Below the pieces are notes generated by a model. It did not search any database and was not told the DNA's origin. It saw nothing but the letters and a program-made list of their open reading frames with translations. Of a DNA stretch of 64,000 bases, positions 11,613-22,735 are shown in pieces. The stretch is from assembly GCA_027924585.1 (NCBI GenBank), contig BSBM01000825.1, positions 1,530,001 through 1,594,000 of the forward strand, in the 5' to 3' direction. Position 1 is the first letter of the stretch. Every line of letters starts with the position of its first letter. A program made the position numbers and the translations under genes. The stretch is from Larix kaempferi (lineage: Eukaryota > Streptophyta > Pinopsida > Pinales > Pinaceae).

Positions 11613-11650
11613 CCCTTTCGGGTTCTGCGATGACGTAGATCCCGAAAGGG
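11613..11650 (-). promoter_or_regulatory. 10-bp perfect hairpin upstream of the antisense ORF
   Basis: CCCTTTCGGG at 11613-11622 is the exact reverse complement of CCCGAAAGGG at 11641-11650, with an 18-base spacer containing TGACGT. A further dyad, TGCGCTGGCGCA, lies just to its left. The hairpin sits between the minus-strand TATA box (11902-11910) and the antisense start codon (11454), so it would be in the 5' leader of the antisense transcript. Role unknown. Confidence 0.6.
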
Positions 11651-11901
11651 AGACCTGCACCACCCCGTGAGCCCAAATCCCCCAACTCAACAAGCTCAAA
11701 ACTTACCTAAATGAAAGAAAAAGCAAATTCTAATCCACTAAAAAGTTAAAGGGCCAAGTTAAGGTTTACCTGTCACTAACGGCGTCCGAAATGGTTGATC
11801 ACAACTCCCGGAATCAGCAAAAGAAAAACGGCTCCAAATGGCACTTCTCACCTCTCCAATTTGGTAAAAAACAAATCGTAATTCCTTTTACTATTTAGCT
11901 C

Positions 11902-11910
11902 TATTTATAT
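11902..11910 (-). promoter_or_regulatory. TATA box for the antisense ORF of element B
   Basis: The minus strand reads ATATAAATA here, followed by AGAGC. It lies about 450 bases upstream of the antisense start codon and no LTR boundary is visible around it. I infer an internal promoter for the antisense gene. The alternative is a chance AT-rich match. Confidence 0.5.
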
Positions 11911-13825
11911 TGAAAAAGAGCATATTCCTTTTTTAACTTTTTCCATTATGGGTTATTTTTCTATAGTTGGGATTATTTATACTCGGTTAATCCTTTTGAC
12001 CTAGTTCTGAAGCTTGTAGGTGAAGTTAAGTACCACATTGATCTTATTTTCCGTGGTTGTGGTATTTTCACGCGTATTCTCAGGTATGAACAACTCATAG
12101 AGCATATTTTTGTCATTATTTCGCTCATTAAATTCAATTATTAATGACACCGAGCTAACTCTTTGTTCTTTATCGTGTTCGTAAAATAATGAGAATAAGT
12201 CACCAAGTTATAGTTGCACTTTTTCGAGCTCGTTAAACTCCCATGAAAAAGGAACCCCCCAAAGTCTTTTCTTTAAGCTCTTTTCAGGCTCTCTAAATAC
12301 GAAAAGATCACCAAGCGAACTTGATGTGTTCACGCTTGTAAAATTATTTGAATGATCCTCTTCCTGGTGATAGTTTACCCTTTTTTTCGGACCAGAGGGC
12401 ACTATTTACGAAAAATTAATACTCCATCCAATCATGATTGGAAGAGTCCTCTCCCGCGTTGTTTTACCCTTTTCCGAGAGAAGAGGCTAACTTTACGAAA
12501 AAGGACCTTTGGAGTCTTCTTTAGTTCTTTTTAGACTCTCTAAACATGAAATGACGCCAAGTTTACCTTCTATGGACTTGATAAAATTCAATATTGAAGG
12601 GTCTGTCATGGGACGAACCCCTCCTCTCCTAGGTTCGTAAAACATTTGGGATTGGACTCGTCCATGGGATGAGCTATACCGAGCATCTGTTTACCCTCCT
12701 CAAGCTCATTAAAAAAAACAAGTGAGCCACTCATCAGTCATGATGGGGAAAAAAGGAAATATTTTGTGTTACACTTTACTTACGGAACTGCATTATCTCT
12801 CTTGAACATTGCACTCATTTGCATTTGCATTCAACACTTGGGTCATTCGTTTGTCTTTGAGTCATACCGATTTCGTGAGTCGTGTGACTCCTTTGAGTCA
12901 TTCAAATAATTCTTCCACTATCATTCGCACTAGGGGTTGGTATCATTCTCGTCATTTCAATACTTCCAAGTCATGCCATTCCGATGTTCAAGAGATGTTC
13001 ATTGCTCATCATTTTCATTCAGTACACCTTCCATCATGTCGGTCTACCTTGAGTCAGTTTTTCACATTACTCGACCGTCCGATCTACTCCAAACATCTGT
13101 TATTGAGTTTTGTGTCATTGATGGGGGATTCATCATGGCCCTCCTTCAACGGATTCATCCTTTTCGACTTCAACACATCATCTGAGGATTGAATCTAGAA
13201 ACCAATCAAGTACCTTGGGCCTGCATGCCTCAATGGTAATTTACCTTCCTTTCAACATGAGTTTACATCATTGAATCTTGATTGAAATATTTCATTGAGC
13301 ATTCTACCTCAACTCATTTATTCATGCTCGATGATATGTACTATGATACCTTGGGAATCATTGACATCAATGGTGATTTCCCTCTCACTTGTTAACGATA
13401 TACATTAATGACCAGTAATCAAGTGGTTTCTACCATGTTTGACTCCAAAAGCTTGTAATCACATGGATAGATTTGTATCATTGCGGTTCAGCTTGAAGAC
13501 CCTGGGGAATTCATATTTTACCCAGGATGCAATGGAGATTGTTTGATTCATATTACACATATCCACTTTGTATTGGTCATGGTTGTGTTATCATCTCATC
13601 ATGGATCTACGATTGTGTCTAGTAGCCATGATTGTGTTCAGTTGGTATTTACTACCATGGATCTGCAATGTATTGGTCAGCAGCCATCTTGTGAGTCATG
13701 TGATATTAGTATCTCAAAGTTAGTTGTACTGCAGCACCATCCTCCAGCCAGCAAGTCCTTTCCATTTATCTTTCAAAGCACTTCACCTGTCTTGTTTGTC
13801 CAATTTCATGCTTTGGGGGGCATTC
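11911..13825. other. Non-coding DNA with a degenerate repeat of about 255 bp
   Basis: No gene is supported. Two blocks, about 12240-12330 and 12495-12575, share GAAAAAGGA, then AGTCTT, then TTTAGNCTCTCTAAA and a following CCAAG, and look like decayed copies of one unit about 255 bp long. Positions 12780-13820 are rich in TTCATT and CATCATGG words without coding signal. A G-rich run, TTTGGGGGGCATTC, ends at 13825 directly before the LTR and could be a plus-strand PPT. Confidence 0.45.
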
Positions 13826-14712
13826 TGTTACACCTAAATCTCGTCATCATGAGACCCTTTTCAACTCAATGCCTTGATCCCTGAATTCTTCATGATCAAG
13901 AATCCAATTAGATCAATGTTGACATGGCAACTATCAACAGGGGTTCACTGCACACTATCGTCAACAAACACCAACCCAAAATACCTTACGCATCGGCCCA
14001 GAAAGGTGTTAAGCCTTCCATCAACACTTGCAGAGTGAATGAAGTCTCACCTGAGATACACAAGGGGGATGCAGTAACCAAGTTTTCGCAGTGGAGTTGA
14101 GGGAATGCATCAAATGCACTTCGCAACCACAGAAACCAGAGATTATGCCATTCACACTATGTTAACATTTCACTATTCGCATATTTATCAACCGCAACAT
14201 CAACACATTACATATATTCGCATTAACATGATCTGATTACTTAAAAGCATAAACAACGATTACTAAACCCATAAATAATTAAACATTCCATCAAACATTT
14301 GCATCCATTATTCAACATAAACAACAACAGAGATAAAACCATAATCGAACATCTTCATGCATTCATTAAAACCTGCGGAATGTCCTTCGCAGAAACAATC
14401 AATACATCATATTGCAGATACAAAATAGACCAAAACGCATAATGTTAATAACTCTATCCATCAACGGAAATTCAATTACATTCCATGTGAATCAATGCCA
14501 TCTGATCCGATGTGATGCCCTTAGTCTTACAATCATTCTCCTATTTATACAAAACTACATGGTTACAAAATGGTCCACATGACCCTTATATAACTAATTA
14601 ACTACTTTCACGTTATACCTGAATGACCCTTTCTTCTGTGGATTCTTCCTTTCACAGCTTGTCGGCTTCCGCACTTCCTACGGACTAATCCCATGCCAAT
14701 AGGACCCCAACA
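13826..14712. repeat. LTR (887 bp), orientation ambiguous
   Basis: The plus strand begins TGTTACACC and ends CCCCAACA, a TGTT...AACA frame typical of LTRs. For a plus orientation: the G-run PPT at 13812-13825 and TTATATAA near 14585. For a minus orientation: TATAAATAGG on the minus strand near 14533-14541, and position right after the end of the minus-strand extra ORF of element M, with a purine-rich run (AAGGGTGAGAGAAAAG). The flanking five bases (CATTC and CAAAC) do not match, so a simple solo LTR is not supported. Confidence 0.55.
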
Positions 14713-14882
14713 CAAACTTTTCTCTCACCCTTGAGCCACATCAAGTGGACACCATTGGTGCATGCACCTGTCGTCATATTCAGTTTGGAGCTGATCGACC
14801 GGTTCCTTTATTGATGCTCAAAGCTGAGCACATTCTTTTACCTGCTCCTTCGTTGGGTGTTCGCAACCCTTTTGTTGCACTC
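14713..14882 (-). pseudogene. C-terminal end of the element M extra ORF, cut off by element L
   Basis: Read on the minus strand, the frame entering at 14882 carries on exactly the frame that leaves off at 24492. It encodes a Gln/Lys/Glu-rich, coiled-coil-like tail (KGCEHPTKEQVKECAQL, then KEPVDQLQTEYDD) with one internal TGA, and ends at a TGA about 20 bases before the LTR. The fit across the CACTC target duplication shows that these two stretches were one gene before element L inserted. Confidence 0.72.
14878..14882. repeat. Target-site duplication CACTC, left copy (element L)
   Basis: CACTC lies directly before TGTAACG of the left LTR. The same five bases follow the right LTR at 24487-24491. 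A 5-bp duplication is the normal footprint of LTR element integration. Confidence 0.95.
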
Positions 14883-16243
14883 TGTAACGTCCCCTTCTCC
14901 ATAGAACAACAGGGAAGGAAACATTAACAACCTACCGGGCTTTTGATAAACTTAGCCCCAATATTTTTGGGAATAAATAACTAACATTTTAAAACTTCTC
15001 TATGCAGATTCAATTCAATATAAACACAACGGAATTAACAATACATATGCACACAGTTTTATCATGCATTCAACATATAAACAACAATCATTATTTAAAA
15101 TGCTTGCAGGTCATAGAATTAACATCAAGAATACTTATCTCGAATTATAATGGCCCAAACAACTGGCTACGTGAGAGCAACGTTCCACCCAACCATAGAT
15201 CTCTGTCCAGCCTGTATTCTTTCAGCTGAGAGATCACCCCCGAGCTGGGCTGTGTATCCACTAAGGAGGAACTAGATGGCTCCCTCACAGTCAGGGTTTC
15301 ACTCAAACAACCATGCTAAGCCAACACACGGTTGGGTTTCTCAAGCATGCAATAGGAGATGGAGGCGGATGCTAGTCCACTGAGCTCCAACCCAGAGCCA
15401 CATACCCTTCAAACTAGACTCAGCAATCCCATCCTCTATTCACACATCCACAATTGGATTTCTCACAGCTTCGTTCAGCAAATAACCCAAATCCGTCACT
15501 CGTTTTCTGAGCTGCAAAAACTAGGTTTTCCCATGGCTTTTGGGGTAGCTATTGCTCCCAAATTCGCCCCAAGGTTCCTACCAATGGATCCCCCATTGGA
15601 TTTCTCTGTCCAATACCAAATCAGGACGTTTTTTGGCTTCCCAAAACGTGGGTTTCCTTCAAGTCGCGATTTCTGGTTTTCTCATTGCTGGGAGCTCGTT
15701 TTTGGTTGGGCAAAGATGTCCCATACTTCCACAATGGAATGGGGATAAGGATGGAGCAACCCCCAAGATGTAGAGTGACTTGTGGGACAAGTCAAAAGAG
15801 CCCATACCTTCCCATACGAATTTCAGGGCTGCCCATACTCCATCAAAGTCATTGACTTAATTCTTCAACCACTCTCTTACAACAGGAATAAATGTCATCT
15901 AGAAAGGTCAAATGGGTTCTCATAAAGACATATGGCAACCTATGGTTTACTCCCATATCCCCCTCACCACTCCCTAGTGGATACACGTGGCCCCTTCTCA
16001 TTCGTTGCCTCCATAGCCAGTCTTGGATTTTTATATTGCCTGATGTTTATTTACATCCTATTACAATTTCCATGGCTTAAGAGCACATGGTATCAAATAT
16101 CAAATACTTGCCCTTTAAATAAAATTCGGCTTTCACTAGCGGGGCCTTGGCCTTGAGCTCCACGCTAGGAAAACATACATCACATGTACACTGATTTACA
16201 TTAAAGGCTCATATATCCTAAGGGTCGAATTGGGGGTATTACA
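14883..16243 (-). repeat. 3' LTR of element L (left copy)
   Basis: It matches 23126-24486 at the same length with scattered single-base differences. The plus strand opens TGTAACGTCC and closes GGGGGTATTACA. The purine tract on its interior side marks it as the 3' LTR of a minus-strand element. Open frames inside it recur at the same places in the other copy and are not genes. Confidence 0.93.
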
Positions 16244-16259
16244 TTCCCCTCCCCCTTAG
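16244..16259 (-). promoter_or_regulatory. Polypurine tract of element L
   Basis: The plus strand TTCCCCTCCCCCTTAG reads on the minus strand as CTAAGGGGGAGGGGAA and directly abuts the TGTAATACC start of the 3' LTR. This is the expected primer for plus-strand synthesis and fixes the orientation. Confidence 0.9.
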
Positions 16260-16360
16260 AACAACACCGTCCTCGGTGTTCCAAGACCTAGGCATATATA
16301 TACAATTTACATATATCCAAAACTTCAAAATATTTGCAGATCTGCCCTGCATTCTATCCT

Positions 16361-16840
16361 TTACTTTGAACTTTCAGGACCAAGTCCTTTGACCTTCACG
16401 AGATGCTCCCGCTGATTCGGATCTTCCAGCTCATCCATAAGTCTGAAAACTTTATGGCTGCTACCTTCTTGAGGTTCTCTTGTTGGGCAATTGCGGAGGC
16501 AATGATCCCCTCCACATTTCCAACACTTCACTGGTTGCTTCATATTTGCATGCTCAATTTCCTTTGAGTCTTTCCACCTTGAGCGTTTCTTAGCCGGACG
16601 ATTGGATGAATGCTTCTTCATTGATCCACTTTTCTCTCCTTTGCTGATTGCTTTCACAATGCTTTTTACCTCTTTCTGCAAACGAAGAGTGTCCTGCAAG
16701 ACCTTGTGGTTCATCTCGTTCTGCTGCTTTTGCATCTTGAGCATCTCTCCAAGATTTTCTTGGGTCTTGGCAATTGTTTGAAGAAGACCCCCAGCCAATT
16801 CTAATAGCCCTTGGTCTGCTGCCATGGTCAATGGAAACAA
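16361..16840 (-). CDS. Gag-like ORF with zinc knuckle, element L
   Basis: This open frame of 159 codons is the only one in element L with a recognisable protein motif. The N-terminal part is rich in Leu, Gln and Lys and looks like a short coiled coil (about residues 10-70). A basic stretch (KKHSSNRPAKKRSRWK) and a zinc knuckle CWKCGGDHCLRNC follow (C-X2-C-X3-H-X4-C, spacing one residue shorter than the retroviral type). That is typical of a gag nucleocapsid, which binds element RNA. No capsid domain is visible upstream. It lies next to the 3' LTR rather than at the 5' end where gag normally sits. It may be a remnant or a retained accessory protein. Confidence 0.65.
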   Translation of the reverse strand: MFPLTMAADQGLLELAGGLLQTIAKTQENLGEMLKMQKQQNEMNHKVLQDTLRLQKEVKSIVKAISKGEKSGSMKKHSSNRPAKKRSRWKDSKEIEHANMKQPVKCWKCGGDHCLRNCPTREPQEGSSHKVFRLMDELEDPNQREHLVKVKGLGPESSK

Positions 16841-17600
16841 CTGACCACGCTTTTCTCACTAGCAACACTTGCCTGCACCGGCTGCAACCAATCGATTCAA
16901 TTTCCACCTGTGAAATTCATCATTACAATTCTCGTTAGGCCAAGCATAACCCCAAACATTTAAAAATCAGTCAATGGTTTTTCCCCAGTTGACATGGATA
17001 GTCCATGTTTTACCCATGAGACTTCCACACTTTTTATGCTTTCCCAACATGCACATGAATTCCTTCATGTTCATCCATTCACAATTCACTTTAATCAAAT
17101 AAACACACTTTTAATTTCAGTCATGCATGCATTCAGCAATTTTCTAATTTTATAAATGCATCAATAAAAAGGAAAGAGAGGGAGCGGTAAGAGTTTCTCC
17201 TCTTAGTCTTGTTCCATTCTGGAACCCACACCACCACTGTGGTTTTCATGCTCCTGTCCTCTTTCACTTCATGTGAATGCTTGACCTGCCCTTCTCGGCT
17301 ATGACACGTAGTGTCTATGGTCTATTCCAGATCTTTCAACCATGGAGTTCCTCCACTTGGTTGGTCAAACTCCTAGCTGATAGGACTCACACAGTTCCAC
17401 TAGCCCCATCTTTCATTACTGCTCATGCTGAGCTCTTTAGGGTGGTTACATGTCCACAGGCATCCTTAAGATGCTTCCATAGTCATTGCTTCCAACAATA
17501 CCTACACTCAAACATTGAATTAATTCGCATGTTTAGTTTATTTTCATAGGAAATCATAACCAAATCATATACACATGTATATTCATAAGCAAGAAATTAC
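16841..17600. other. Non-coding interior of element L
   Basis: AT-rich sequence without a supported gene. Short open frames do not carry recognisable motifs. Confidence 0.5.
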
Positions 17601-17694
17601 AAGATAACCAAATACTTATCTGCACTAGATGTCTTCACTTTATTCCATAGGGTTCTTCTTTGCTTTACAAGCCTTGGAATCTCCTATGGATTTG

Positions 17695-18180
17695 GGTGTT
17701 TGGCCAGCGCGCAGGCTGCCCCTCAGCATCTAATAGTCTTGTATGTTTGTCCAGCACGCAGGATGCTCCACAACATCAAATAACCTTGTAGGTTTGGCCA
17801 GCACACAGGCTGCTCCAAATCATCAACCATCTCGCAGGTTTGGCCAGCACGCAGGCTGCTCCAAATCATCATCAATCTCGCTCAACCAGCCACTTTCTGA
17901 ATTTACCAAGCAACTTTTAGTTCTTTCAGGGTCCTTGCTTCCTGTATTGACCAGGGTTTCCAACAAAGAAACAATAATGCATCAGCTCACTGTTACAAGC
18001 TTTATGCTTGAAACCTTCATTATTTCAAATAAGAAATGAATGAAAATGAATACTTATCTGTACTGTGCATTTCCTCTCTGGTCCACAGGGTCCTGCTTTT
18101 ACTTTATAAGCCTTGGGATCCTCCTGCGGACTAAGATGTTTGGCCAGCACGCAGGCTGTTCCAAATCATCAAATAATTAA
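17695..18180. repeat. Tandem units of about 47 bp built on GTTTGGCCAGCACGCAGGCTG
   Basis: Four units begin near 17699, 17742, 17790 and 17838 (GTTTGGCCAGCACGCAGG, then CTGCTCCAAATCATCAA), and a fifth lies at about 18140. The fifth is preceded by a copy of the sequence before the first unit (AATACTTATCTG, then CACAGGGT, TATAAGCCTTGG), which indicates a larger duplication of about 440 bp that carried the small repeats with it. Confidence 0.8.
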
Positions 18181-21100
18181 TGCCCTACCAGTACACCTTC
18201 ACGCCGACTTGGTTTACCAAGCATTTGGTGGTGCCCAACCAGTCCCATACCTGGTTGGCCCTCTCCATTGCCGAGCCAGCACATACGTCTGGGTCATCGA
18301 CCAATGGAAGGTAACTGCGCCACCGACCATTACAGGTCAAGGCTCCACTACTCTGCCTTAGGCTTGCATCAGCCTTTCACGGTATCACAATCCCTCAATG
18401 CGCATAACAATTCTTCACCCACACAAGGGTGGTACTTCTTCTCTTATGTAAGCCGGCGGTTCCATTAAGGAATTCTTTAGGTGACTTTCTTAACTGCAGG
18501 CTATCATGGCCCCATGATACCCACTCACCCTATGCAAGGGTTACCACTTCTCATACAGTCTTCTTGAGTACTATTTTTTTCACCTTTCTCTTTAATGTGC
18601 AGCACTGAGTTTCATATGTATAATCTGACAACACAAAATGGATAGCGAGCTCATTAGTATCGCTGCCCTAGAATTGTAAACATATTTCATAACATTCACT
18701 ATCCAACCTTGAAACACCAGGAATGCGTCCATTCCCTTGAGGCGTAGTCAATATTGGCGTCCCTAACATAACTCAGCACCAGAAAGGCGTGCACTCCTTA
18801 CTGATGTGAACTATGAAGGTCCTAATCATACTTCAAGCAGTCTTTCATGATGGAAATAAAATCAAAACATGCTCTGCATATTAACTCTAATAATTAGATA
18901 TATATATATCATTCAGGGTTTATGGAAAACTTATCCATTTTGCCGATGATATTTCTCTTCTTTAATGAGGAATGGAGGCTCCTTCTCTGAGTTGACAGTC
19001 CCTCGGTTGGCCATCCCAATTCCTTTTGATGTTACATATCCTTCATATGTCTTACTAACATAACCTTTACCATCTCACTCATATTGTTTACCAATCATGC
19101 AGTGCAGATGAAACATTAATAATGTCTTATGGCATTCCACCTGGAACCCATTTTCAAATCATGGAATCCCTTCCCATGAAGTTTGGCTTCTGCAGGACCT
19201 CTGTCATGGTCTTACTGCAATGTGTCTCCCTGGCACACTTATTAAACAGCCAAACAGTCAACAACATTTAGCAATACAATTTCAAATCCGATTGCTCCAT
19301 AACCAATCCATGGCACTAATAATTAAATTCAGTATGCATTTGCAACTCTGTCTACTACAGAAATTGGTTTTCTTATCCATGAGGCTATCCTCATATTGTT
19401 TGGCTCTTGTAAGTGACACCACTCTACCCGTTATGGTCTTATGCCTGCTGCCATACATGAGCATCCACTTACAACATGTCCTCCTGACACATTTTCATAT
19501 AAGCCAAACAGTCATTAGCAATTATTAGTAAAATTTCAAATCCGAAACATTTACAAATCTGATATTTACAACTGTTCTTACTAACAGAACTTAGAGCTCT
19601 CAACCATGAGAACCTTCTCATAACCTTTGGCTTCTACGTGTGGTAGATCCCGGTCTCTACTATGGACTTATCCTCATTGCCATATGTAAGACCTTCCTAC
19701 CGGAAACTGAAACTCCAATCAGCCAAACACGTTGTGAGTATCTACGCACATAATCATTCATTGCCATTATAGTCACTGAAGTGATCTCAGAATTATAACA
19801 CTCAATAATTCAAACACCTTCAGCTGTTACATTTGAAATGCAATGAAATATATATATACACTTCTATATATGCATCATTATCATAATAGAATTTTCAAGA
19901 CATAGTCACACTATCCATGCAGCTTAACTAAATCGTAAATACTCATTATTTCACAGTCATATCATTCATACAACTTTGTCCTTCCACAAGGTATTCTAGT
20001 AGTTCATTGGTCATGATTGGGCTCTTCATGCACTTACTATTTTGCATTCACAACAACTCATGAAATGATCCTAGAATTATCATTAATTCGTCATTTCATT
20101 CATTATTTATTTTTCAATAACATATGCATCATCCCTATGCATTCATACAATGCATCACAAGATTTATAAAATCTCTTAATGCACATCTACTCAATGCTAC
20201 CTTGCATTGTTTCATGAGTACTATGCATTCAAGCATATTATGATCCAGACATGACTATCTCATATAACTTGCACTATCATAATCAGGACCACCAGTCTTT
20301 ACTTGGTTTGGTTATTAAGCACATAACCAACATACACATGACATGATATAAATTCATATGAATGCATTGAGATTTCTAAGTAGTCATAGGGTGTAAGGAT
20401 CATTTCCTTCACTTACCCACACCTCACCAAGCTTGGTAGGTTAACAGTCCCAATCAATATTCAATATCACATGCAAACTATCTCAACATAGCTCAAACAT
20501 AGTTGAAGGGATCTTACCAAATCCTCTTTCAACATTCATGCAATTTGGCACCAATAATCATTACCTGCATGGCTACCATTAACATCGCCTGATGTTACCT
20601 GATCAGTTGGCCTCTTACCAAAGCTGCTCAGTCCTTTTGCCAACTTTATGATCATAGATTTGTTGGCTTCATGCAACAACATCCTCAACACATTTAGCCA
20701 TGCTCTTAATTATCTTTGGTCCTACAACCAAGACCAACATCAATAATGATTATCAACCACAATATTCTCCATTAGTGATTCATTGCATATCCAGACTTCA
20801 TTATTCTACCAATATGAAATATCCCATTTATGCACAAGCATTTCCATATGCACTATGCAATGTTTGTTAAGGTGCCATTTAGTGCATATACATCTATGTA
20901 ATCCCTTACATTTTTAACATTTTTATGCCATATGACAATTTCATAATTATAAGTATGATAACAAACTGAGGTTTAAAGAATTCTTCCCTTTTCGATCCCT
21001 CCTCGTATCATGGAATTTCTCTTCCATATCATGCAATTGTAGAAATTGCCCACATTGACAACAAAATTTGTTTGTCAAAACAGCCGCTGGCACTCTTCTG

Positions 21101-21953
21101 CACTAAATAACTATGATATCTGTAGACCTCATTCAAACTCTGGTCATGCATCATTGTTCCCTGCTGGACAAGCTTTCCAATGCCTGTCTTCATGCTCCAT
21201 TCCGACATCAGGTGCGGAAACTGCATCCCTTCAAAATTGACAACTTTCACTCCAGTTCTGCACATTTTACACAATTGCATTTTGGTCCCGAATGCCAACT
21301 TCAGCCACCTGTGGAAGAAAATATATGAGGAATCACAAAAACTTATCTATCGGGCGAAGTTAGTCCATATAACAAGGAATACTCAGCAATTCGCGGATCT
21401 CAATTCCGATGCACCGTTCATGTTCTATGAATTTTTGGGTTTTGCTACTTCTCACTTTTCACATTTTCCCAAAATTCCAAATTTTGGGCCAAAAACGGCT
21501 ATCTCCCAAACGATACATTTCTGGAAAATCTTCGTCTAACGGAAGCTGTCCGTCTTAATGAGAATATGAAATGTCTAGTTTAGTAAAATTTCTGATTCCC
21601 ACATCTAGGGTCACTTTTACTGCCCACAAGCTTTTCAAAATCCCGAAAAAGTGGCCCGGAACAGTGCTTTTTGGCCTTCTTGCTCACCCCGACTCCACAT
21701 CCTTTGGAGTTGGGTTCCAAGATTCGGAACTTAACATTGTGCCTGCTTCATGACTGCCTCGTATCAATTTCAACTTAAACCGGCCTTCCGTCAATCCTCG
21801 GGACTCTGTCCTTCAAAAGTCACTATTATCCATTTTCTGTCAAATCGGAGTGTAATGGGCTACGGGTCTTCACTGGTCTTTTCATGTCCCTCGTCAATGG
21901 CCTCCGAGCCCCACAGGAATCATCGCATTCTGAGTCCGGATGCTCCTGAGTCA
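18181..21953. other. Non-coding interior of element L with degenerate repeats
   Basis: No gene is supported. Blocks near 19180-19310, 19398-19560 and 19630-19740 share TTGGCTTCT or TTGGCTCTT, ATGGTCTTA, and GCCAAACAGTCA or GCCAAACACG, and look like decayed copies of a unit of roughly 200 bp. The rest is AT-rich. Confidence 0.5.

Positions 21954-21980
<27 letters not shown>
21954..21980 (-). repeat. Run of 27 T (poly-A on the element strand)
   Basis: An uninterrupted T run on the plus strand, followed by AAAATTTTTT, lies directly beside the 31-bp array. On the minus strand, the element's own strand, it is A27 placed after the array. It may come from slippage or from a captured polyadenylated sequence. 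Confidence 0.9.
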
Positions 21981-21985
<5 letters not shown>

Positions 21986-22009
21986 TTTTTCGTCCGGGCC
22001 GGTTCTCCG

Positions 22010-22735
22010 AACGCTTCCGCAATGCGGAGCAGTTCGTCGAACGCTTCCGCAATTGCGGAGCAGTTCGGCGAACGCTTCCGCAATGGCGGAGCGATTCGCT
22101 GAATTCTCCCGCAACTGCGGAGCCATTCGGCGAATGCTCCCGCAACTGCGGAGCCATTCGGCGAAGGCTTCCGTCGCGGAGCCATTCGGCGAATGCTCCC
22201 GCAACTGCGGAGCCATTCGGCGAAGGCTTCCGTCGCAGAGCTATTCGGCGAATGCTCCCGCAATTGCGGAGCCATTCGGCGAAGGCTTCCGCCGTTTCGG
22301 AAGACTTTCCCGAATCCTCCCGCGATTTCGGAGCCCTTCGCGGAATCCTTCCGCCGTTTCGGAAAACTTTCTCGAACCCTTCCGCAATTTCGGAACCGTT
22401 CGCGGAATCCTTCCGCAGTTTCGGAAGACTTTCCCGAACTCCTTCCGAAACAAACTTTAAACGAAATTTTCGAAAACACTTCGAAAATTTTCTTCTTTTT
22501 CGGAGCATTTCGCCAAATTTTTCCGCGTTGCGGGACAACTCGCGGAATCCTTCCGCAAATTTCGGAAGAGAATTCCTTCCGAAAATTTCGGAAGGGAATT
22601 CCTTCCGCAAATTTCGGGGCGACTTCCCGAACTCTTCCGCGTTGCGGAAAAACTCGCGGAATGCTTCCGCAGTTTCGGAGCAATTCGCCGAATGCTTCCG
22701 CAACTGCGGAAGTCATTCGGGAATTCTTTCCGAAA
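22010..22735. repeat. CpG-rich 31-bp palindromic array
   Basis: About 23 units with a 31-bp period, with a few 28-bp and 30-bp variants. The common unit reads AATGCTCCCGCAACTGCGG then AGCCATTCGGCG. Each unit contains a dyad around CCGCAA/TTGCGG, and many contain a second one around ATTCGGCGAAT. Later units are a TTTCGGAA variant. Because 31 is not a multiple of three and the unit lacks stops, all six frames stay open for 200-800 bases; the long open frames here are artefacts. In element L the array lies in the 5' leader, about 0.4 kb after the primer site. Confidence 0.93.

Larger units (their letters stand above)
6454..11910 (+). mobile_element. Element B: Tat-like Ty3/gypsy, 5'-deleted and decayed
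   Basis: The gypsy pol order RT, RNase H, integrase is readable on the plus strand from 6454 to 9437. A separate second RNase H follows (9563-9976), then an antisense ORF (11454 down to 10324) with a TATA box at 11902-11910 on the minus strand. Gag and protease are absent, so the 5' part has been deleted. The same module order appears in element C, which shows that the two are related. No LTR can be assigned with certainty; the LTR at 13826-14712 is a candidate. Confidence 0.75.

Noticed and set aside
15359-15748. 129-codon open frame inside the left LTR of element L, also present in the right LTR (23602-23991)
   Set aside because: It is duplicated only because the LTR is; it lies antisense to the element, has no recognisable domain, and the LTR pair is too young for its openness to prove selection.
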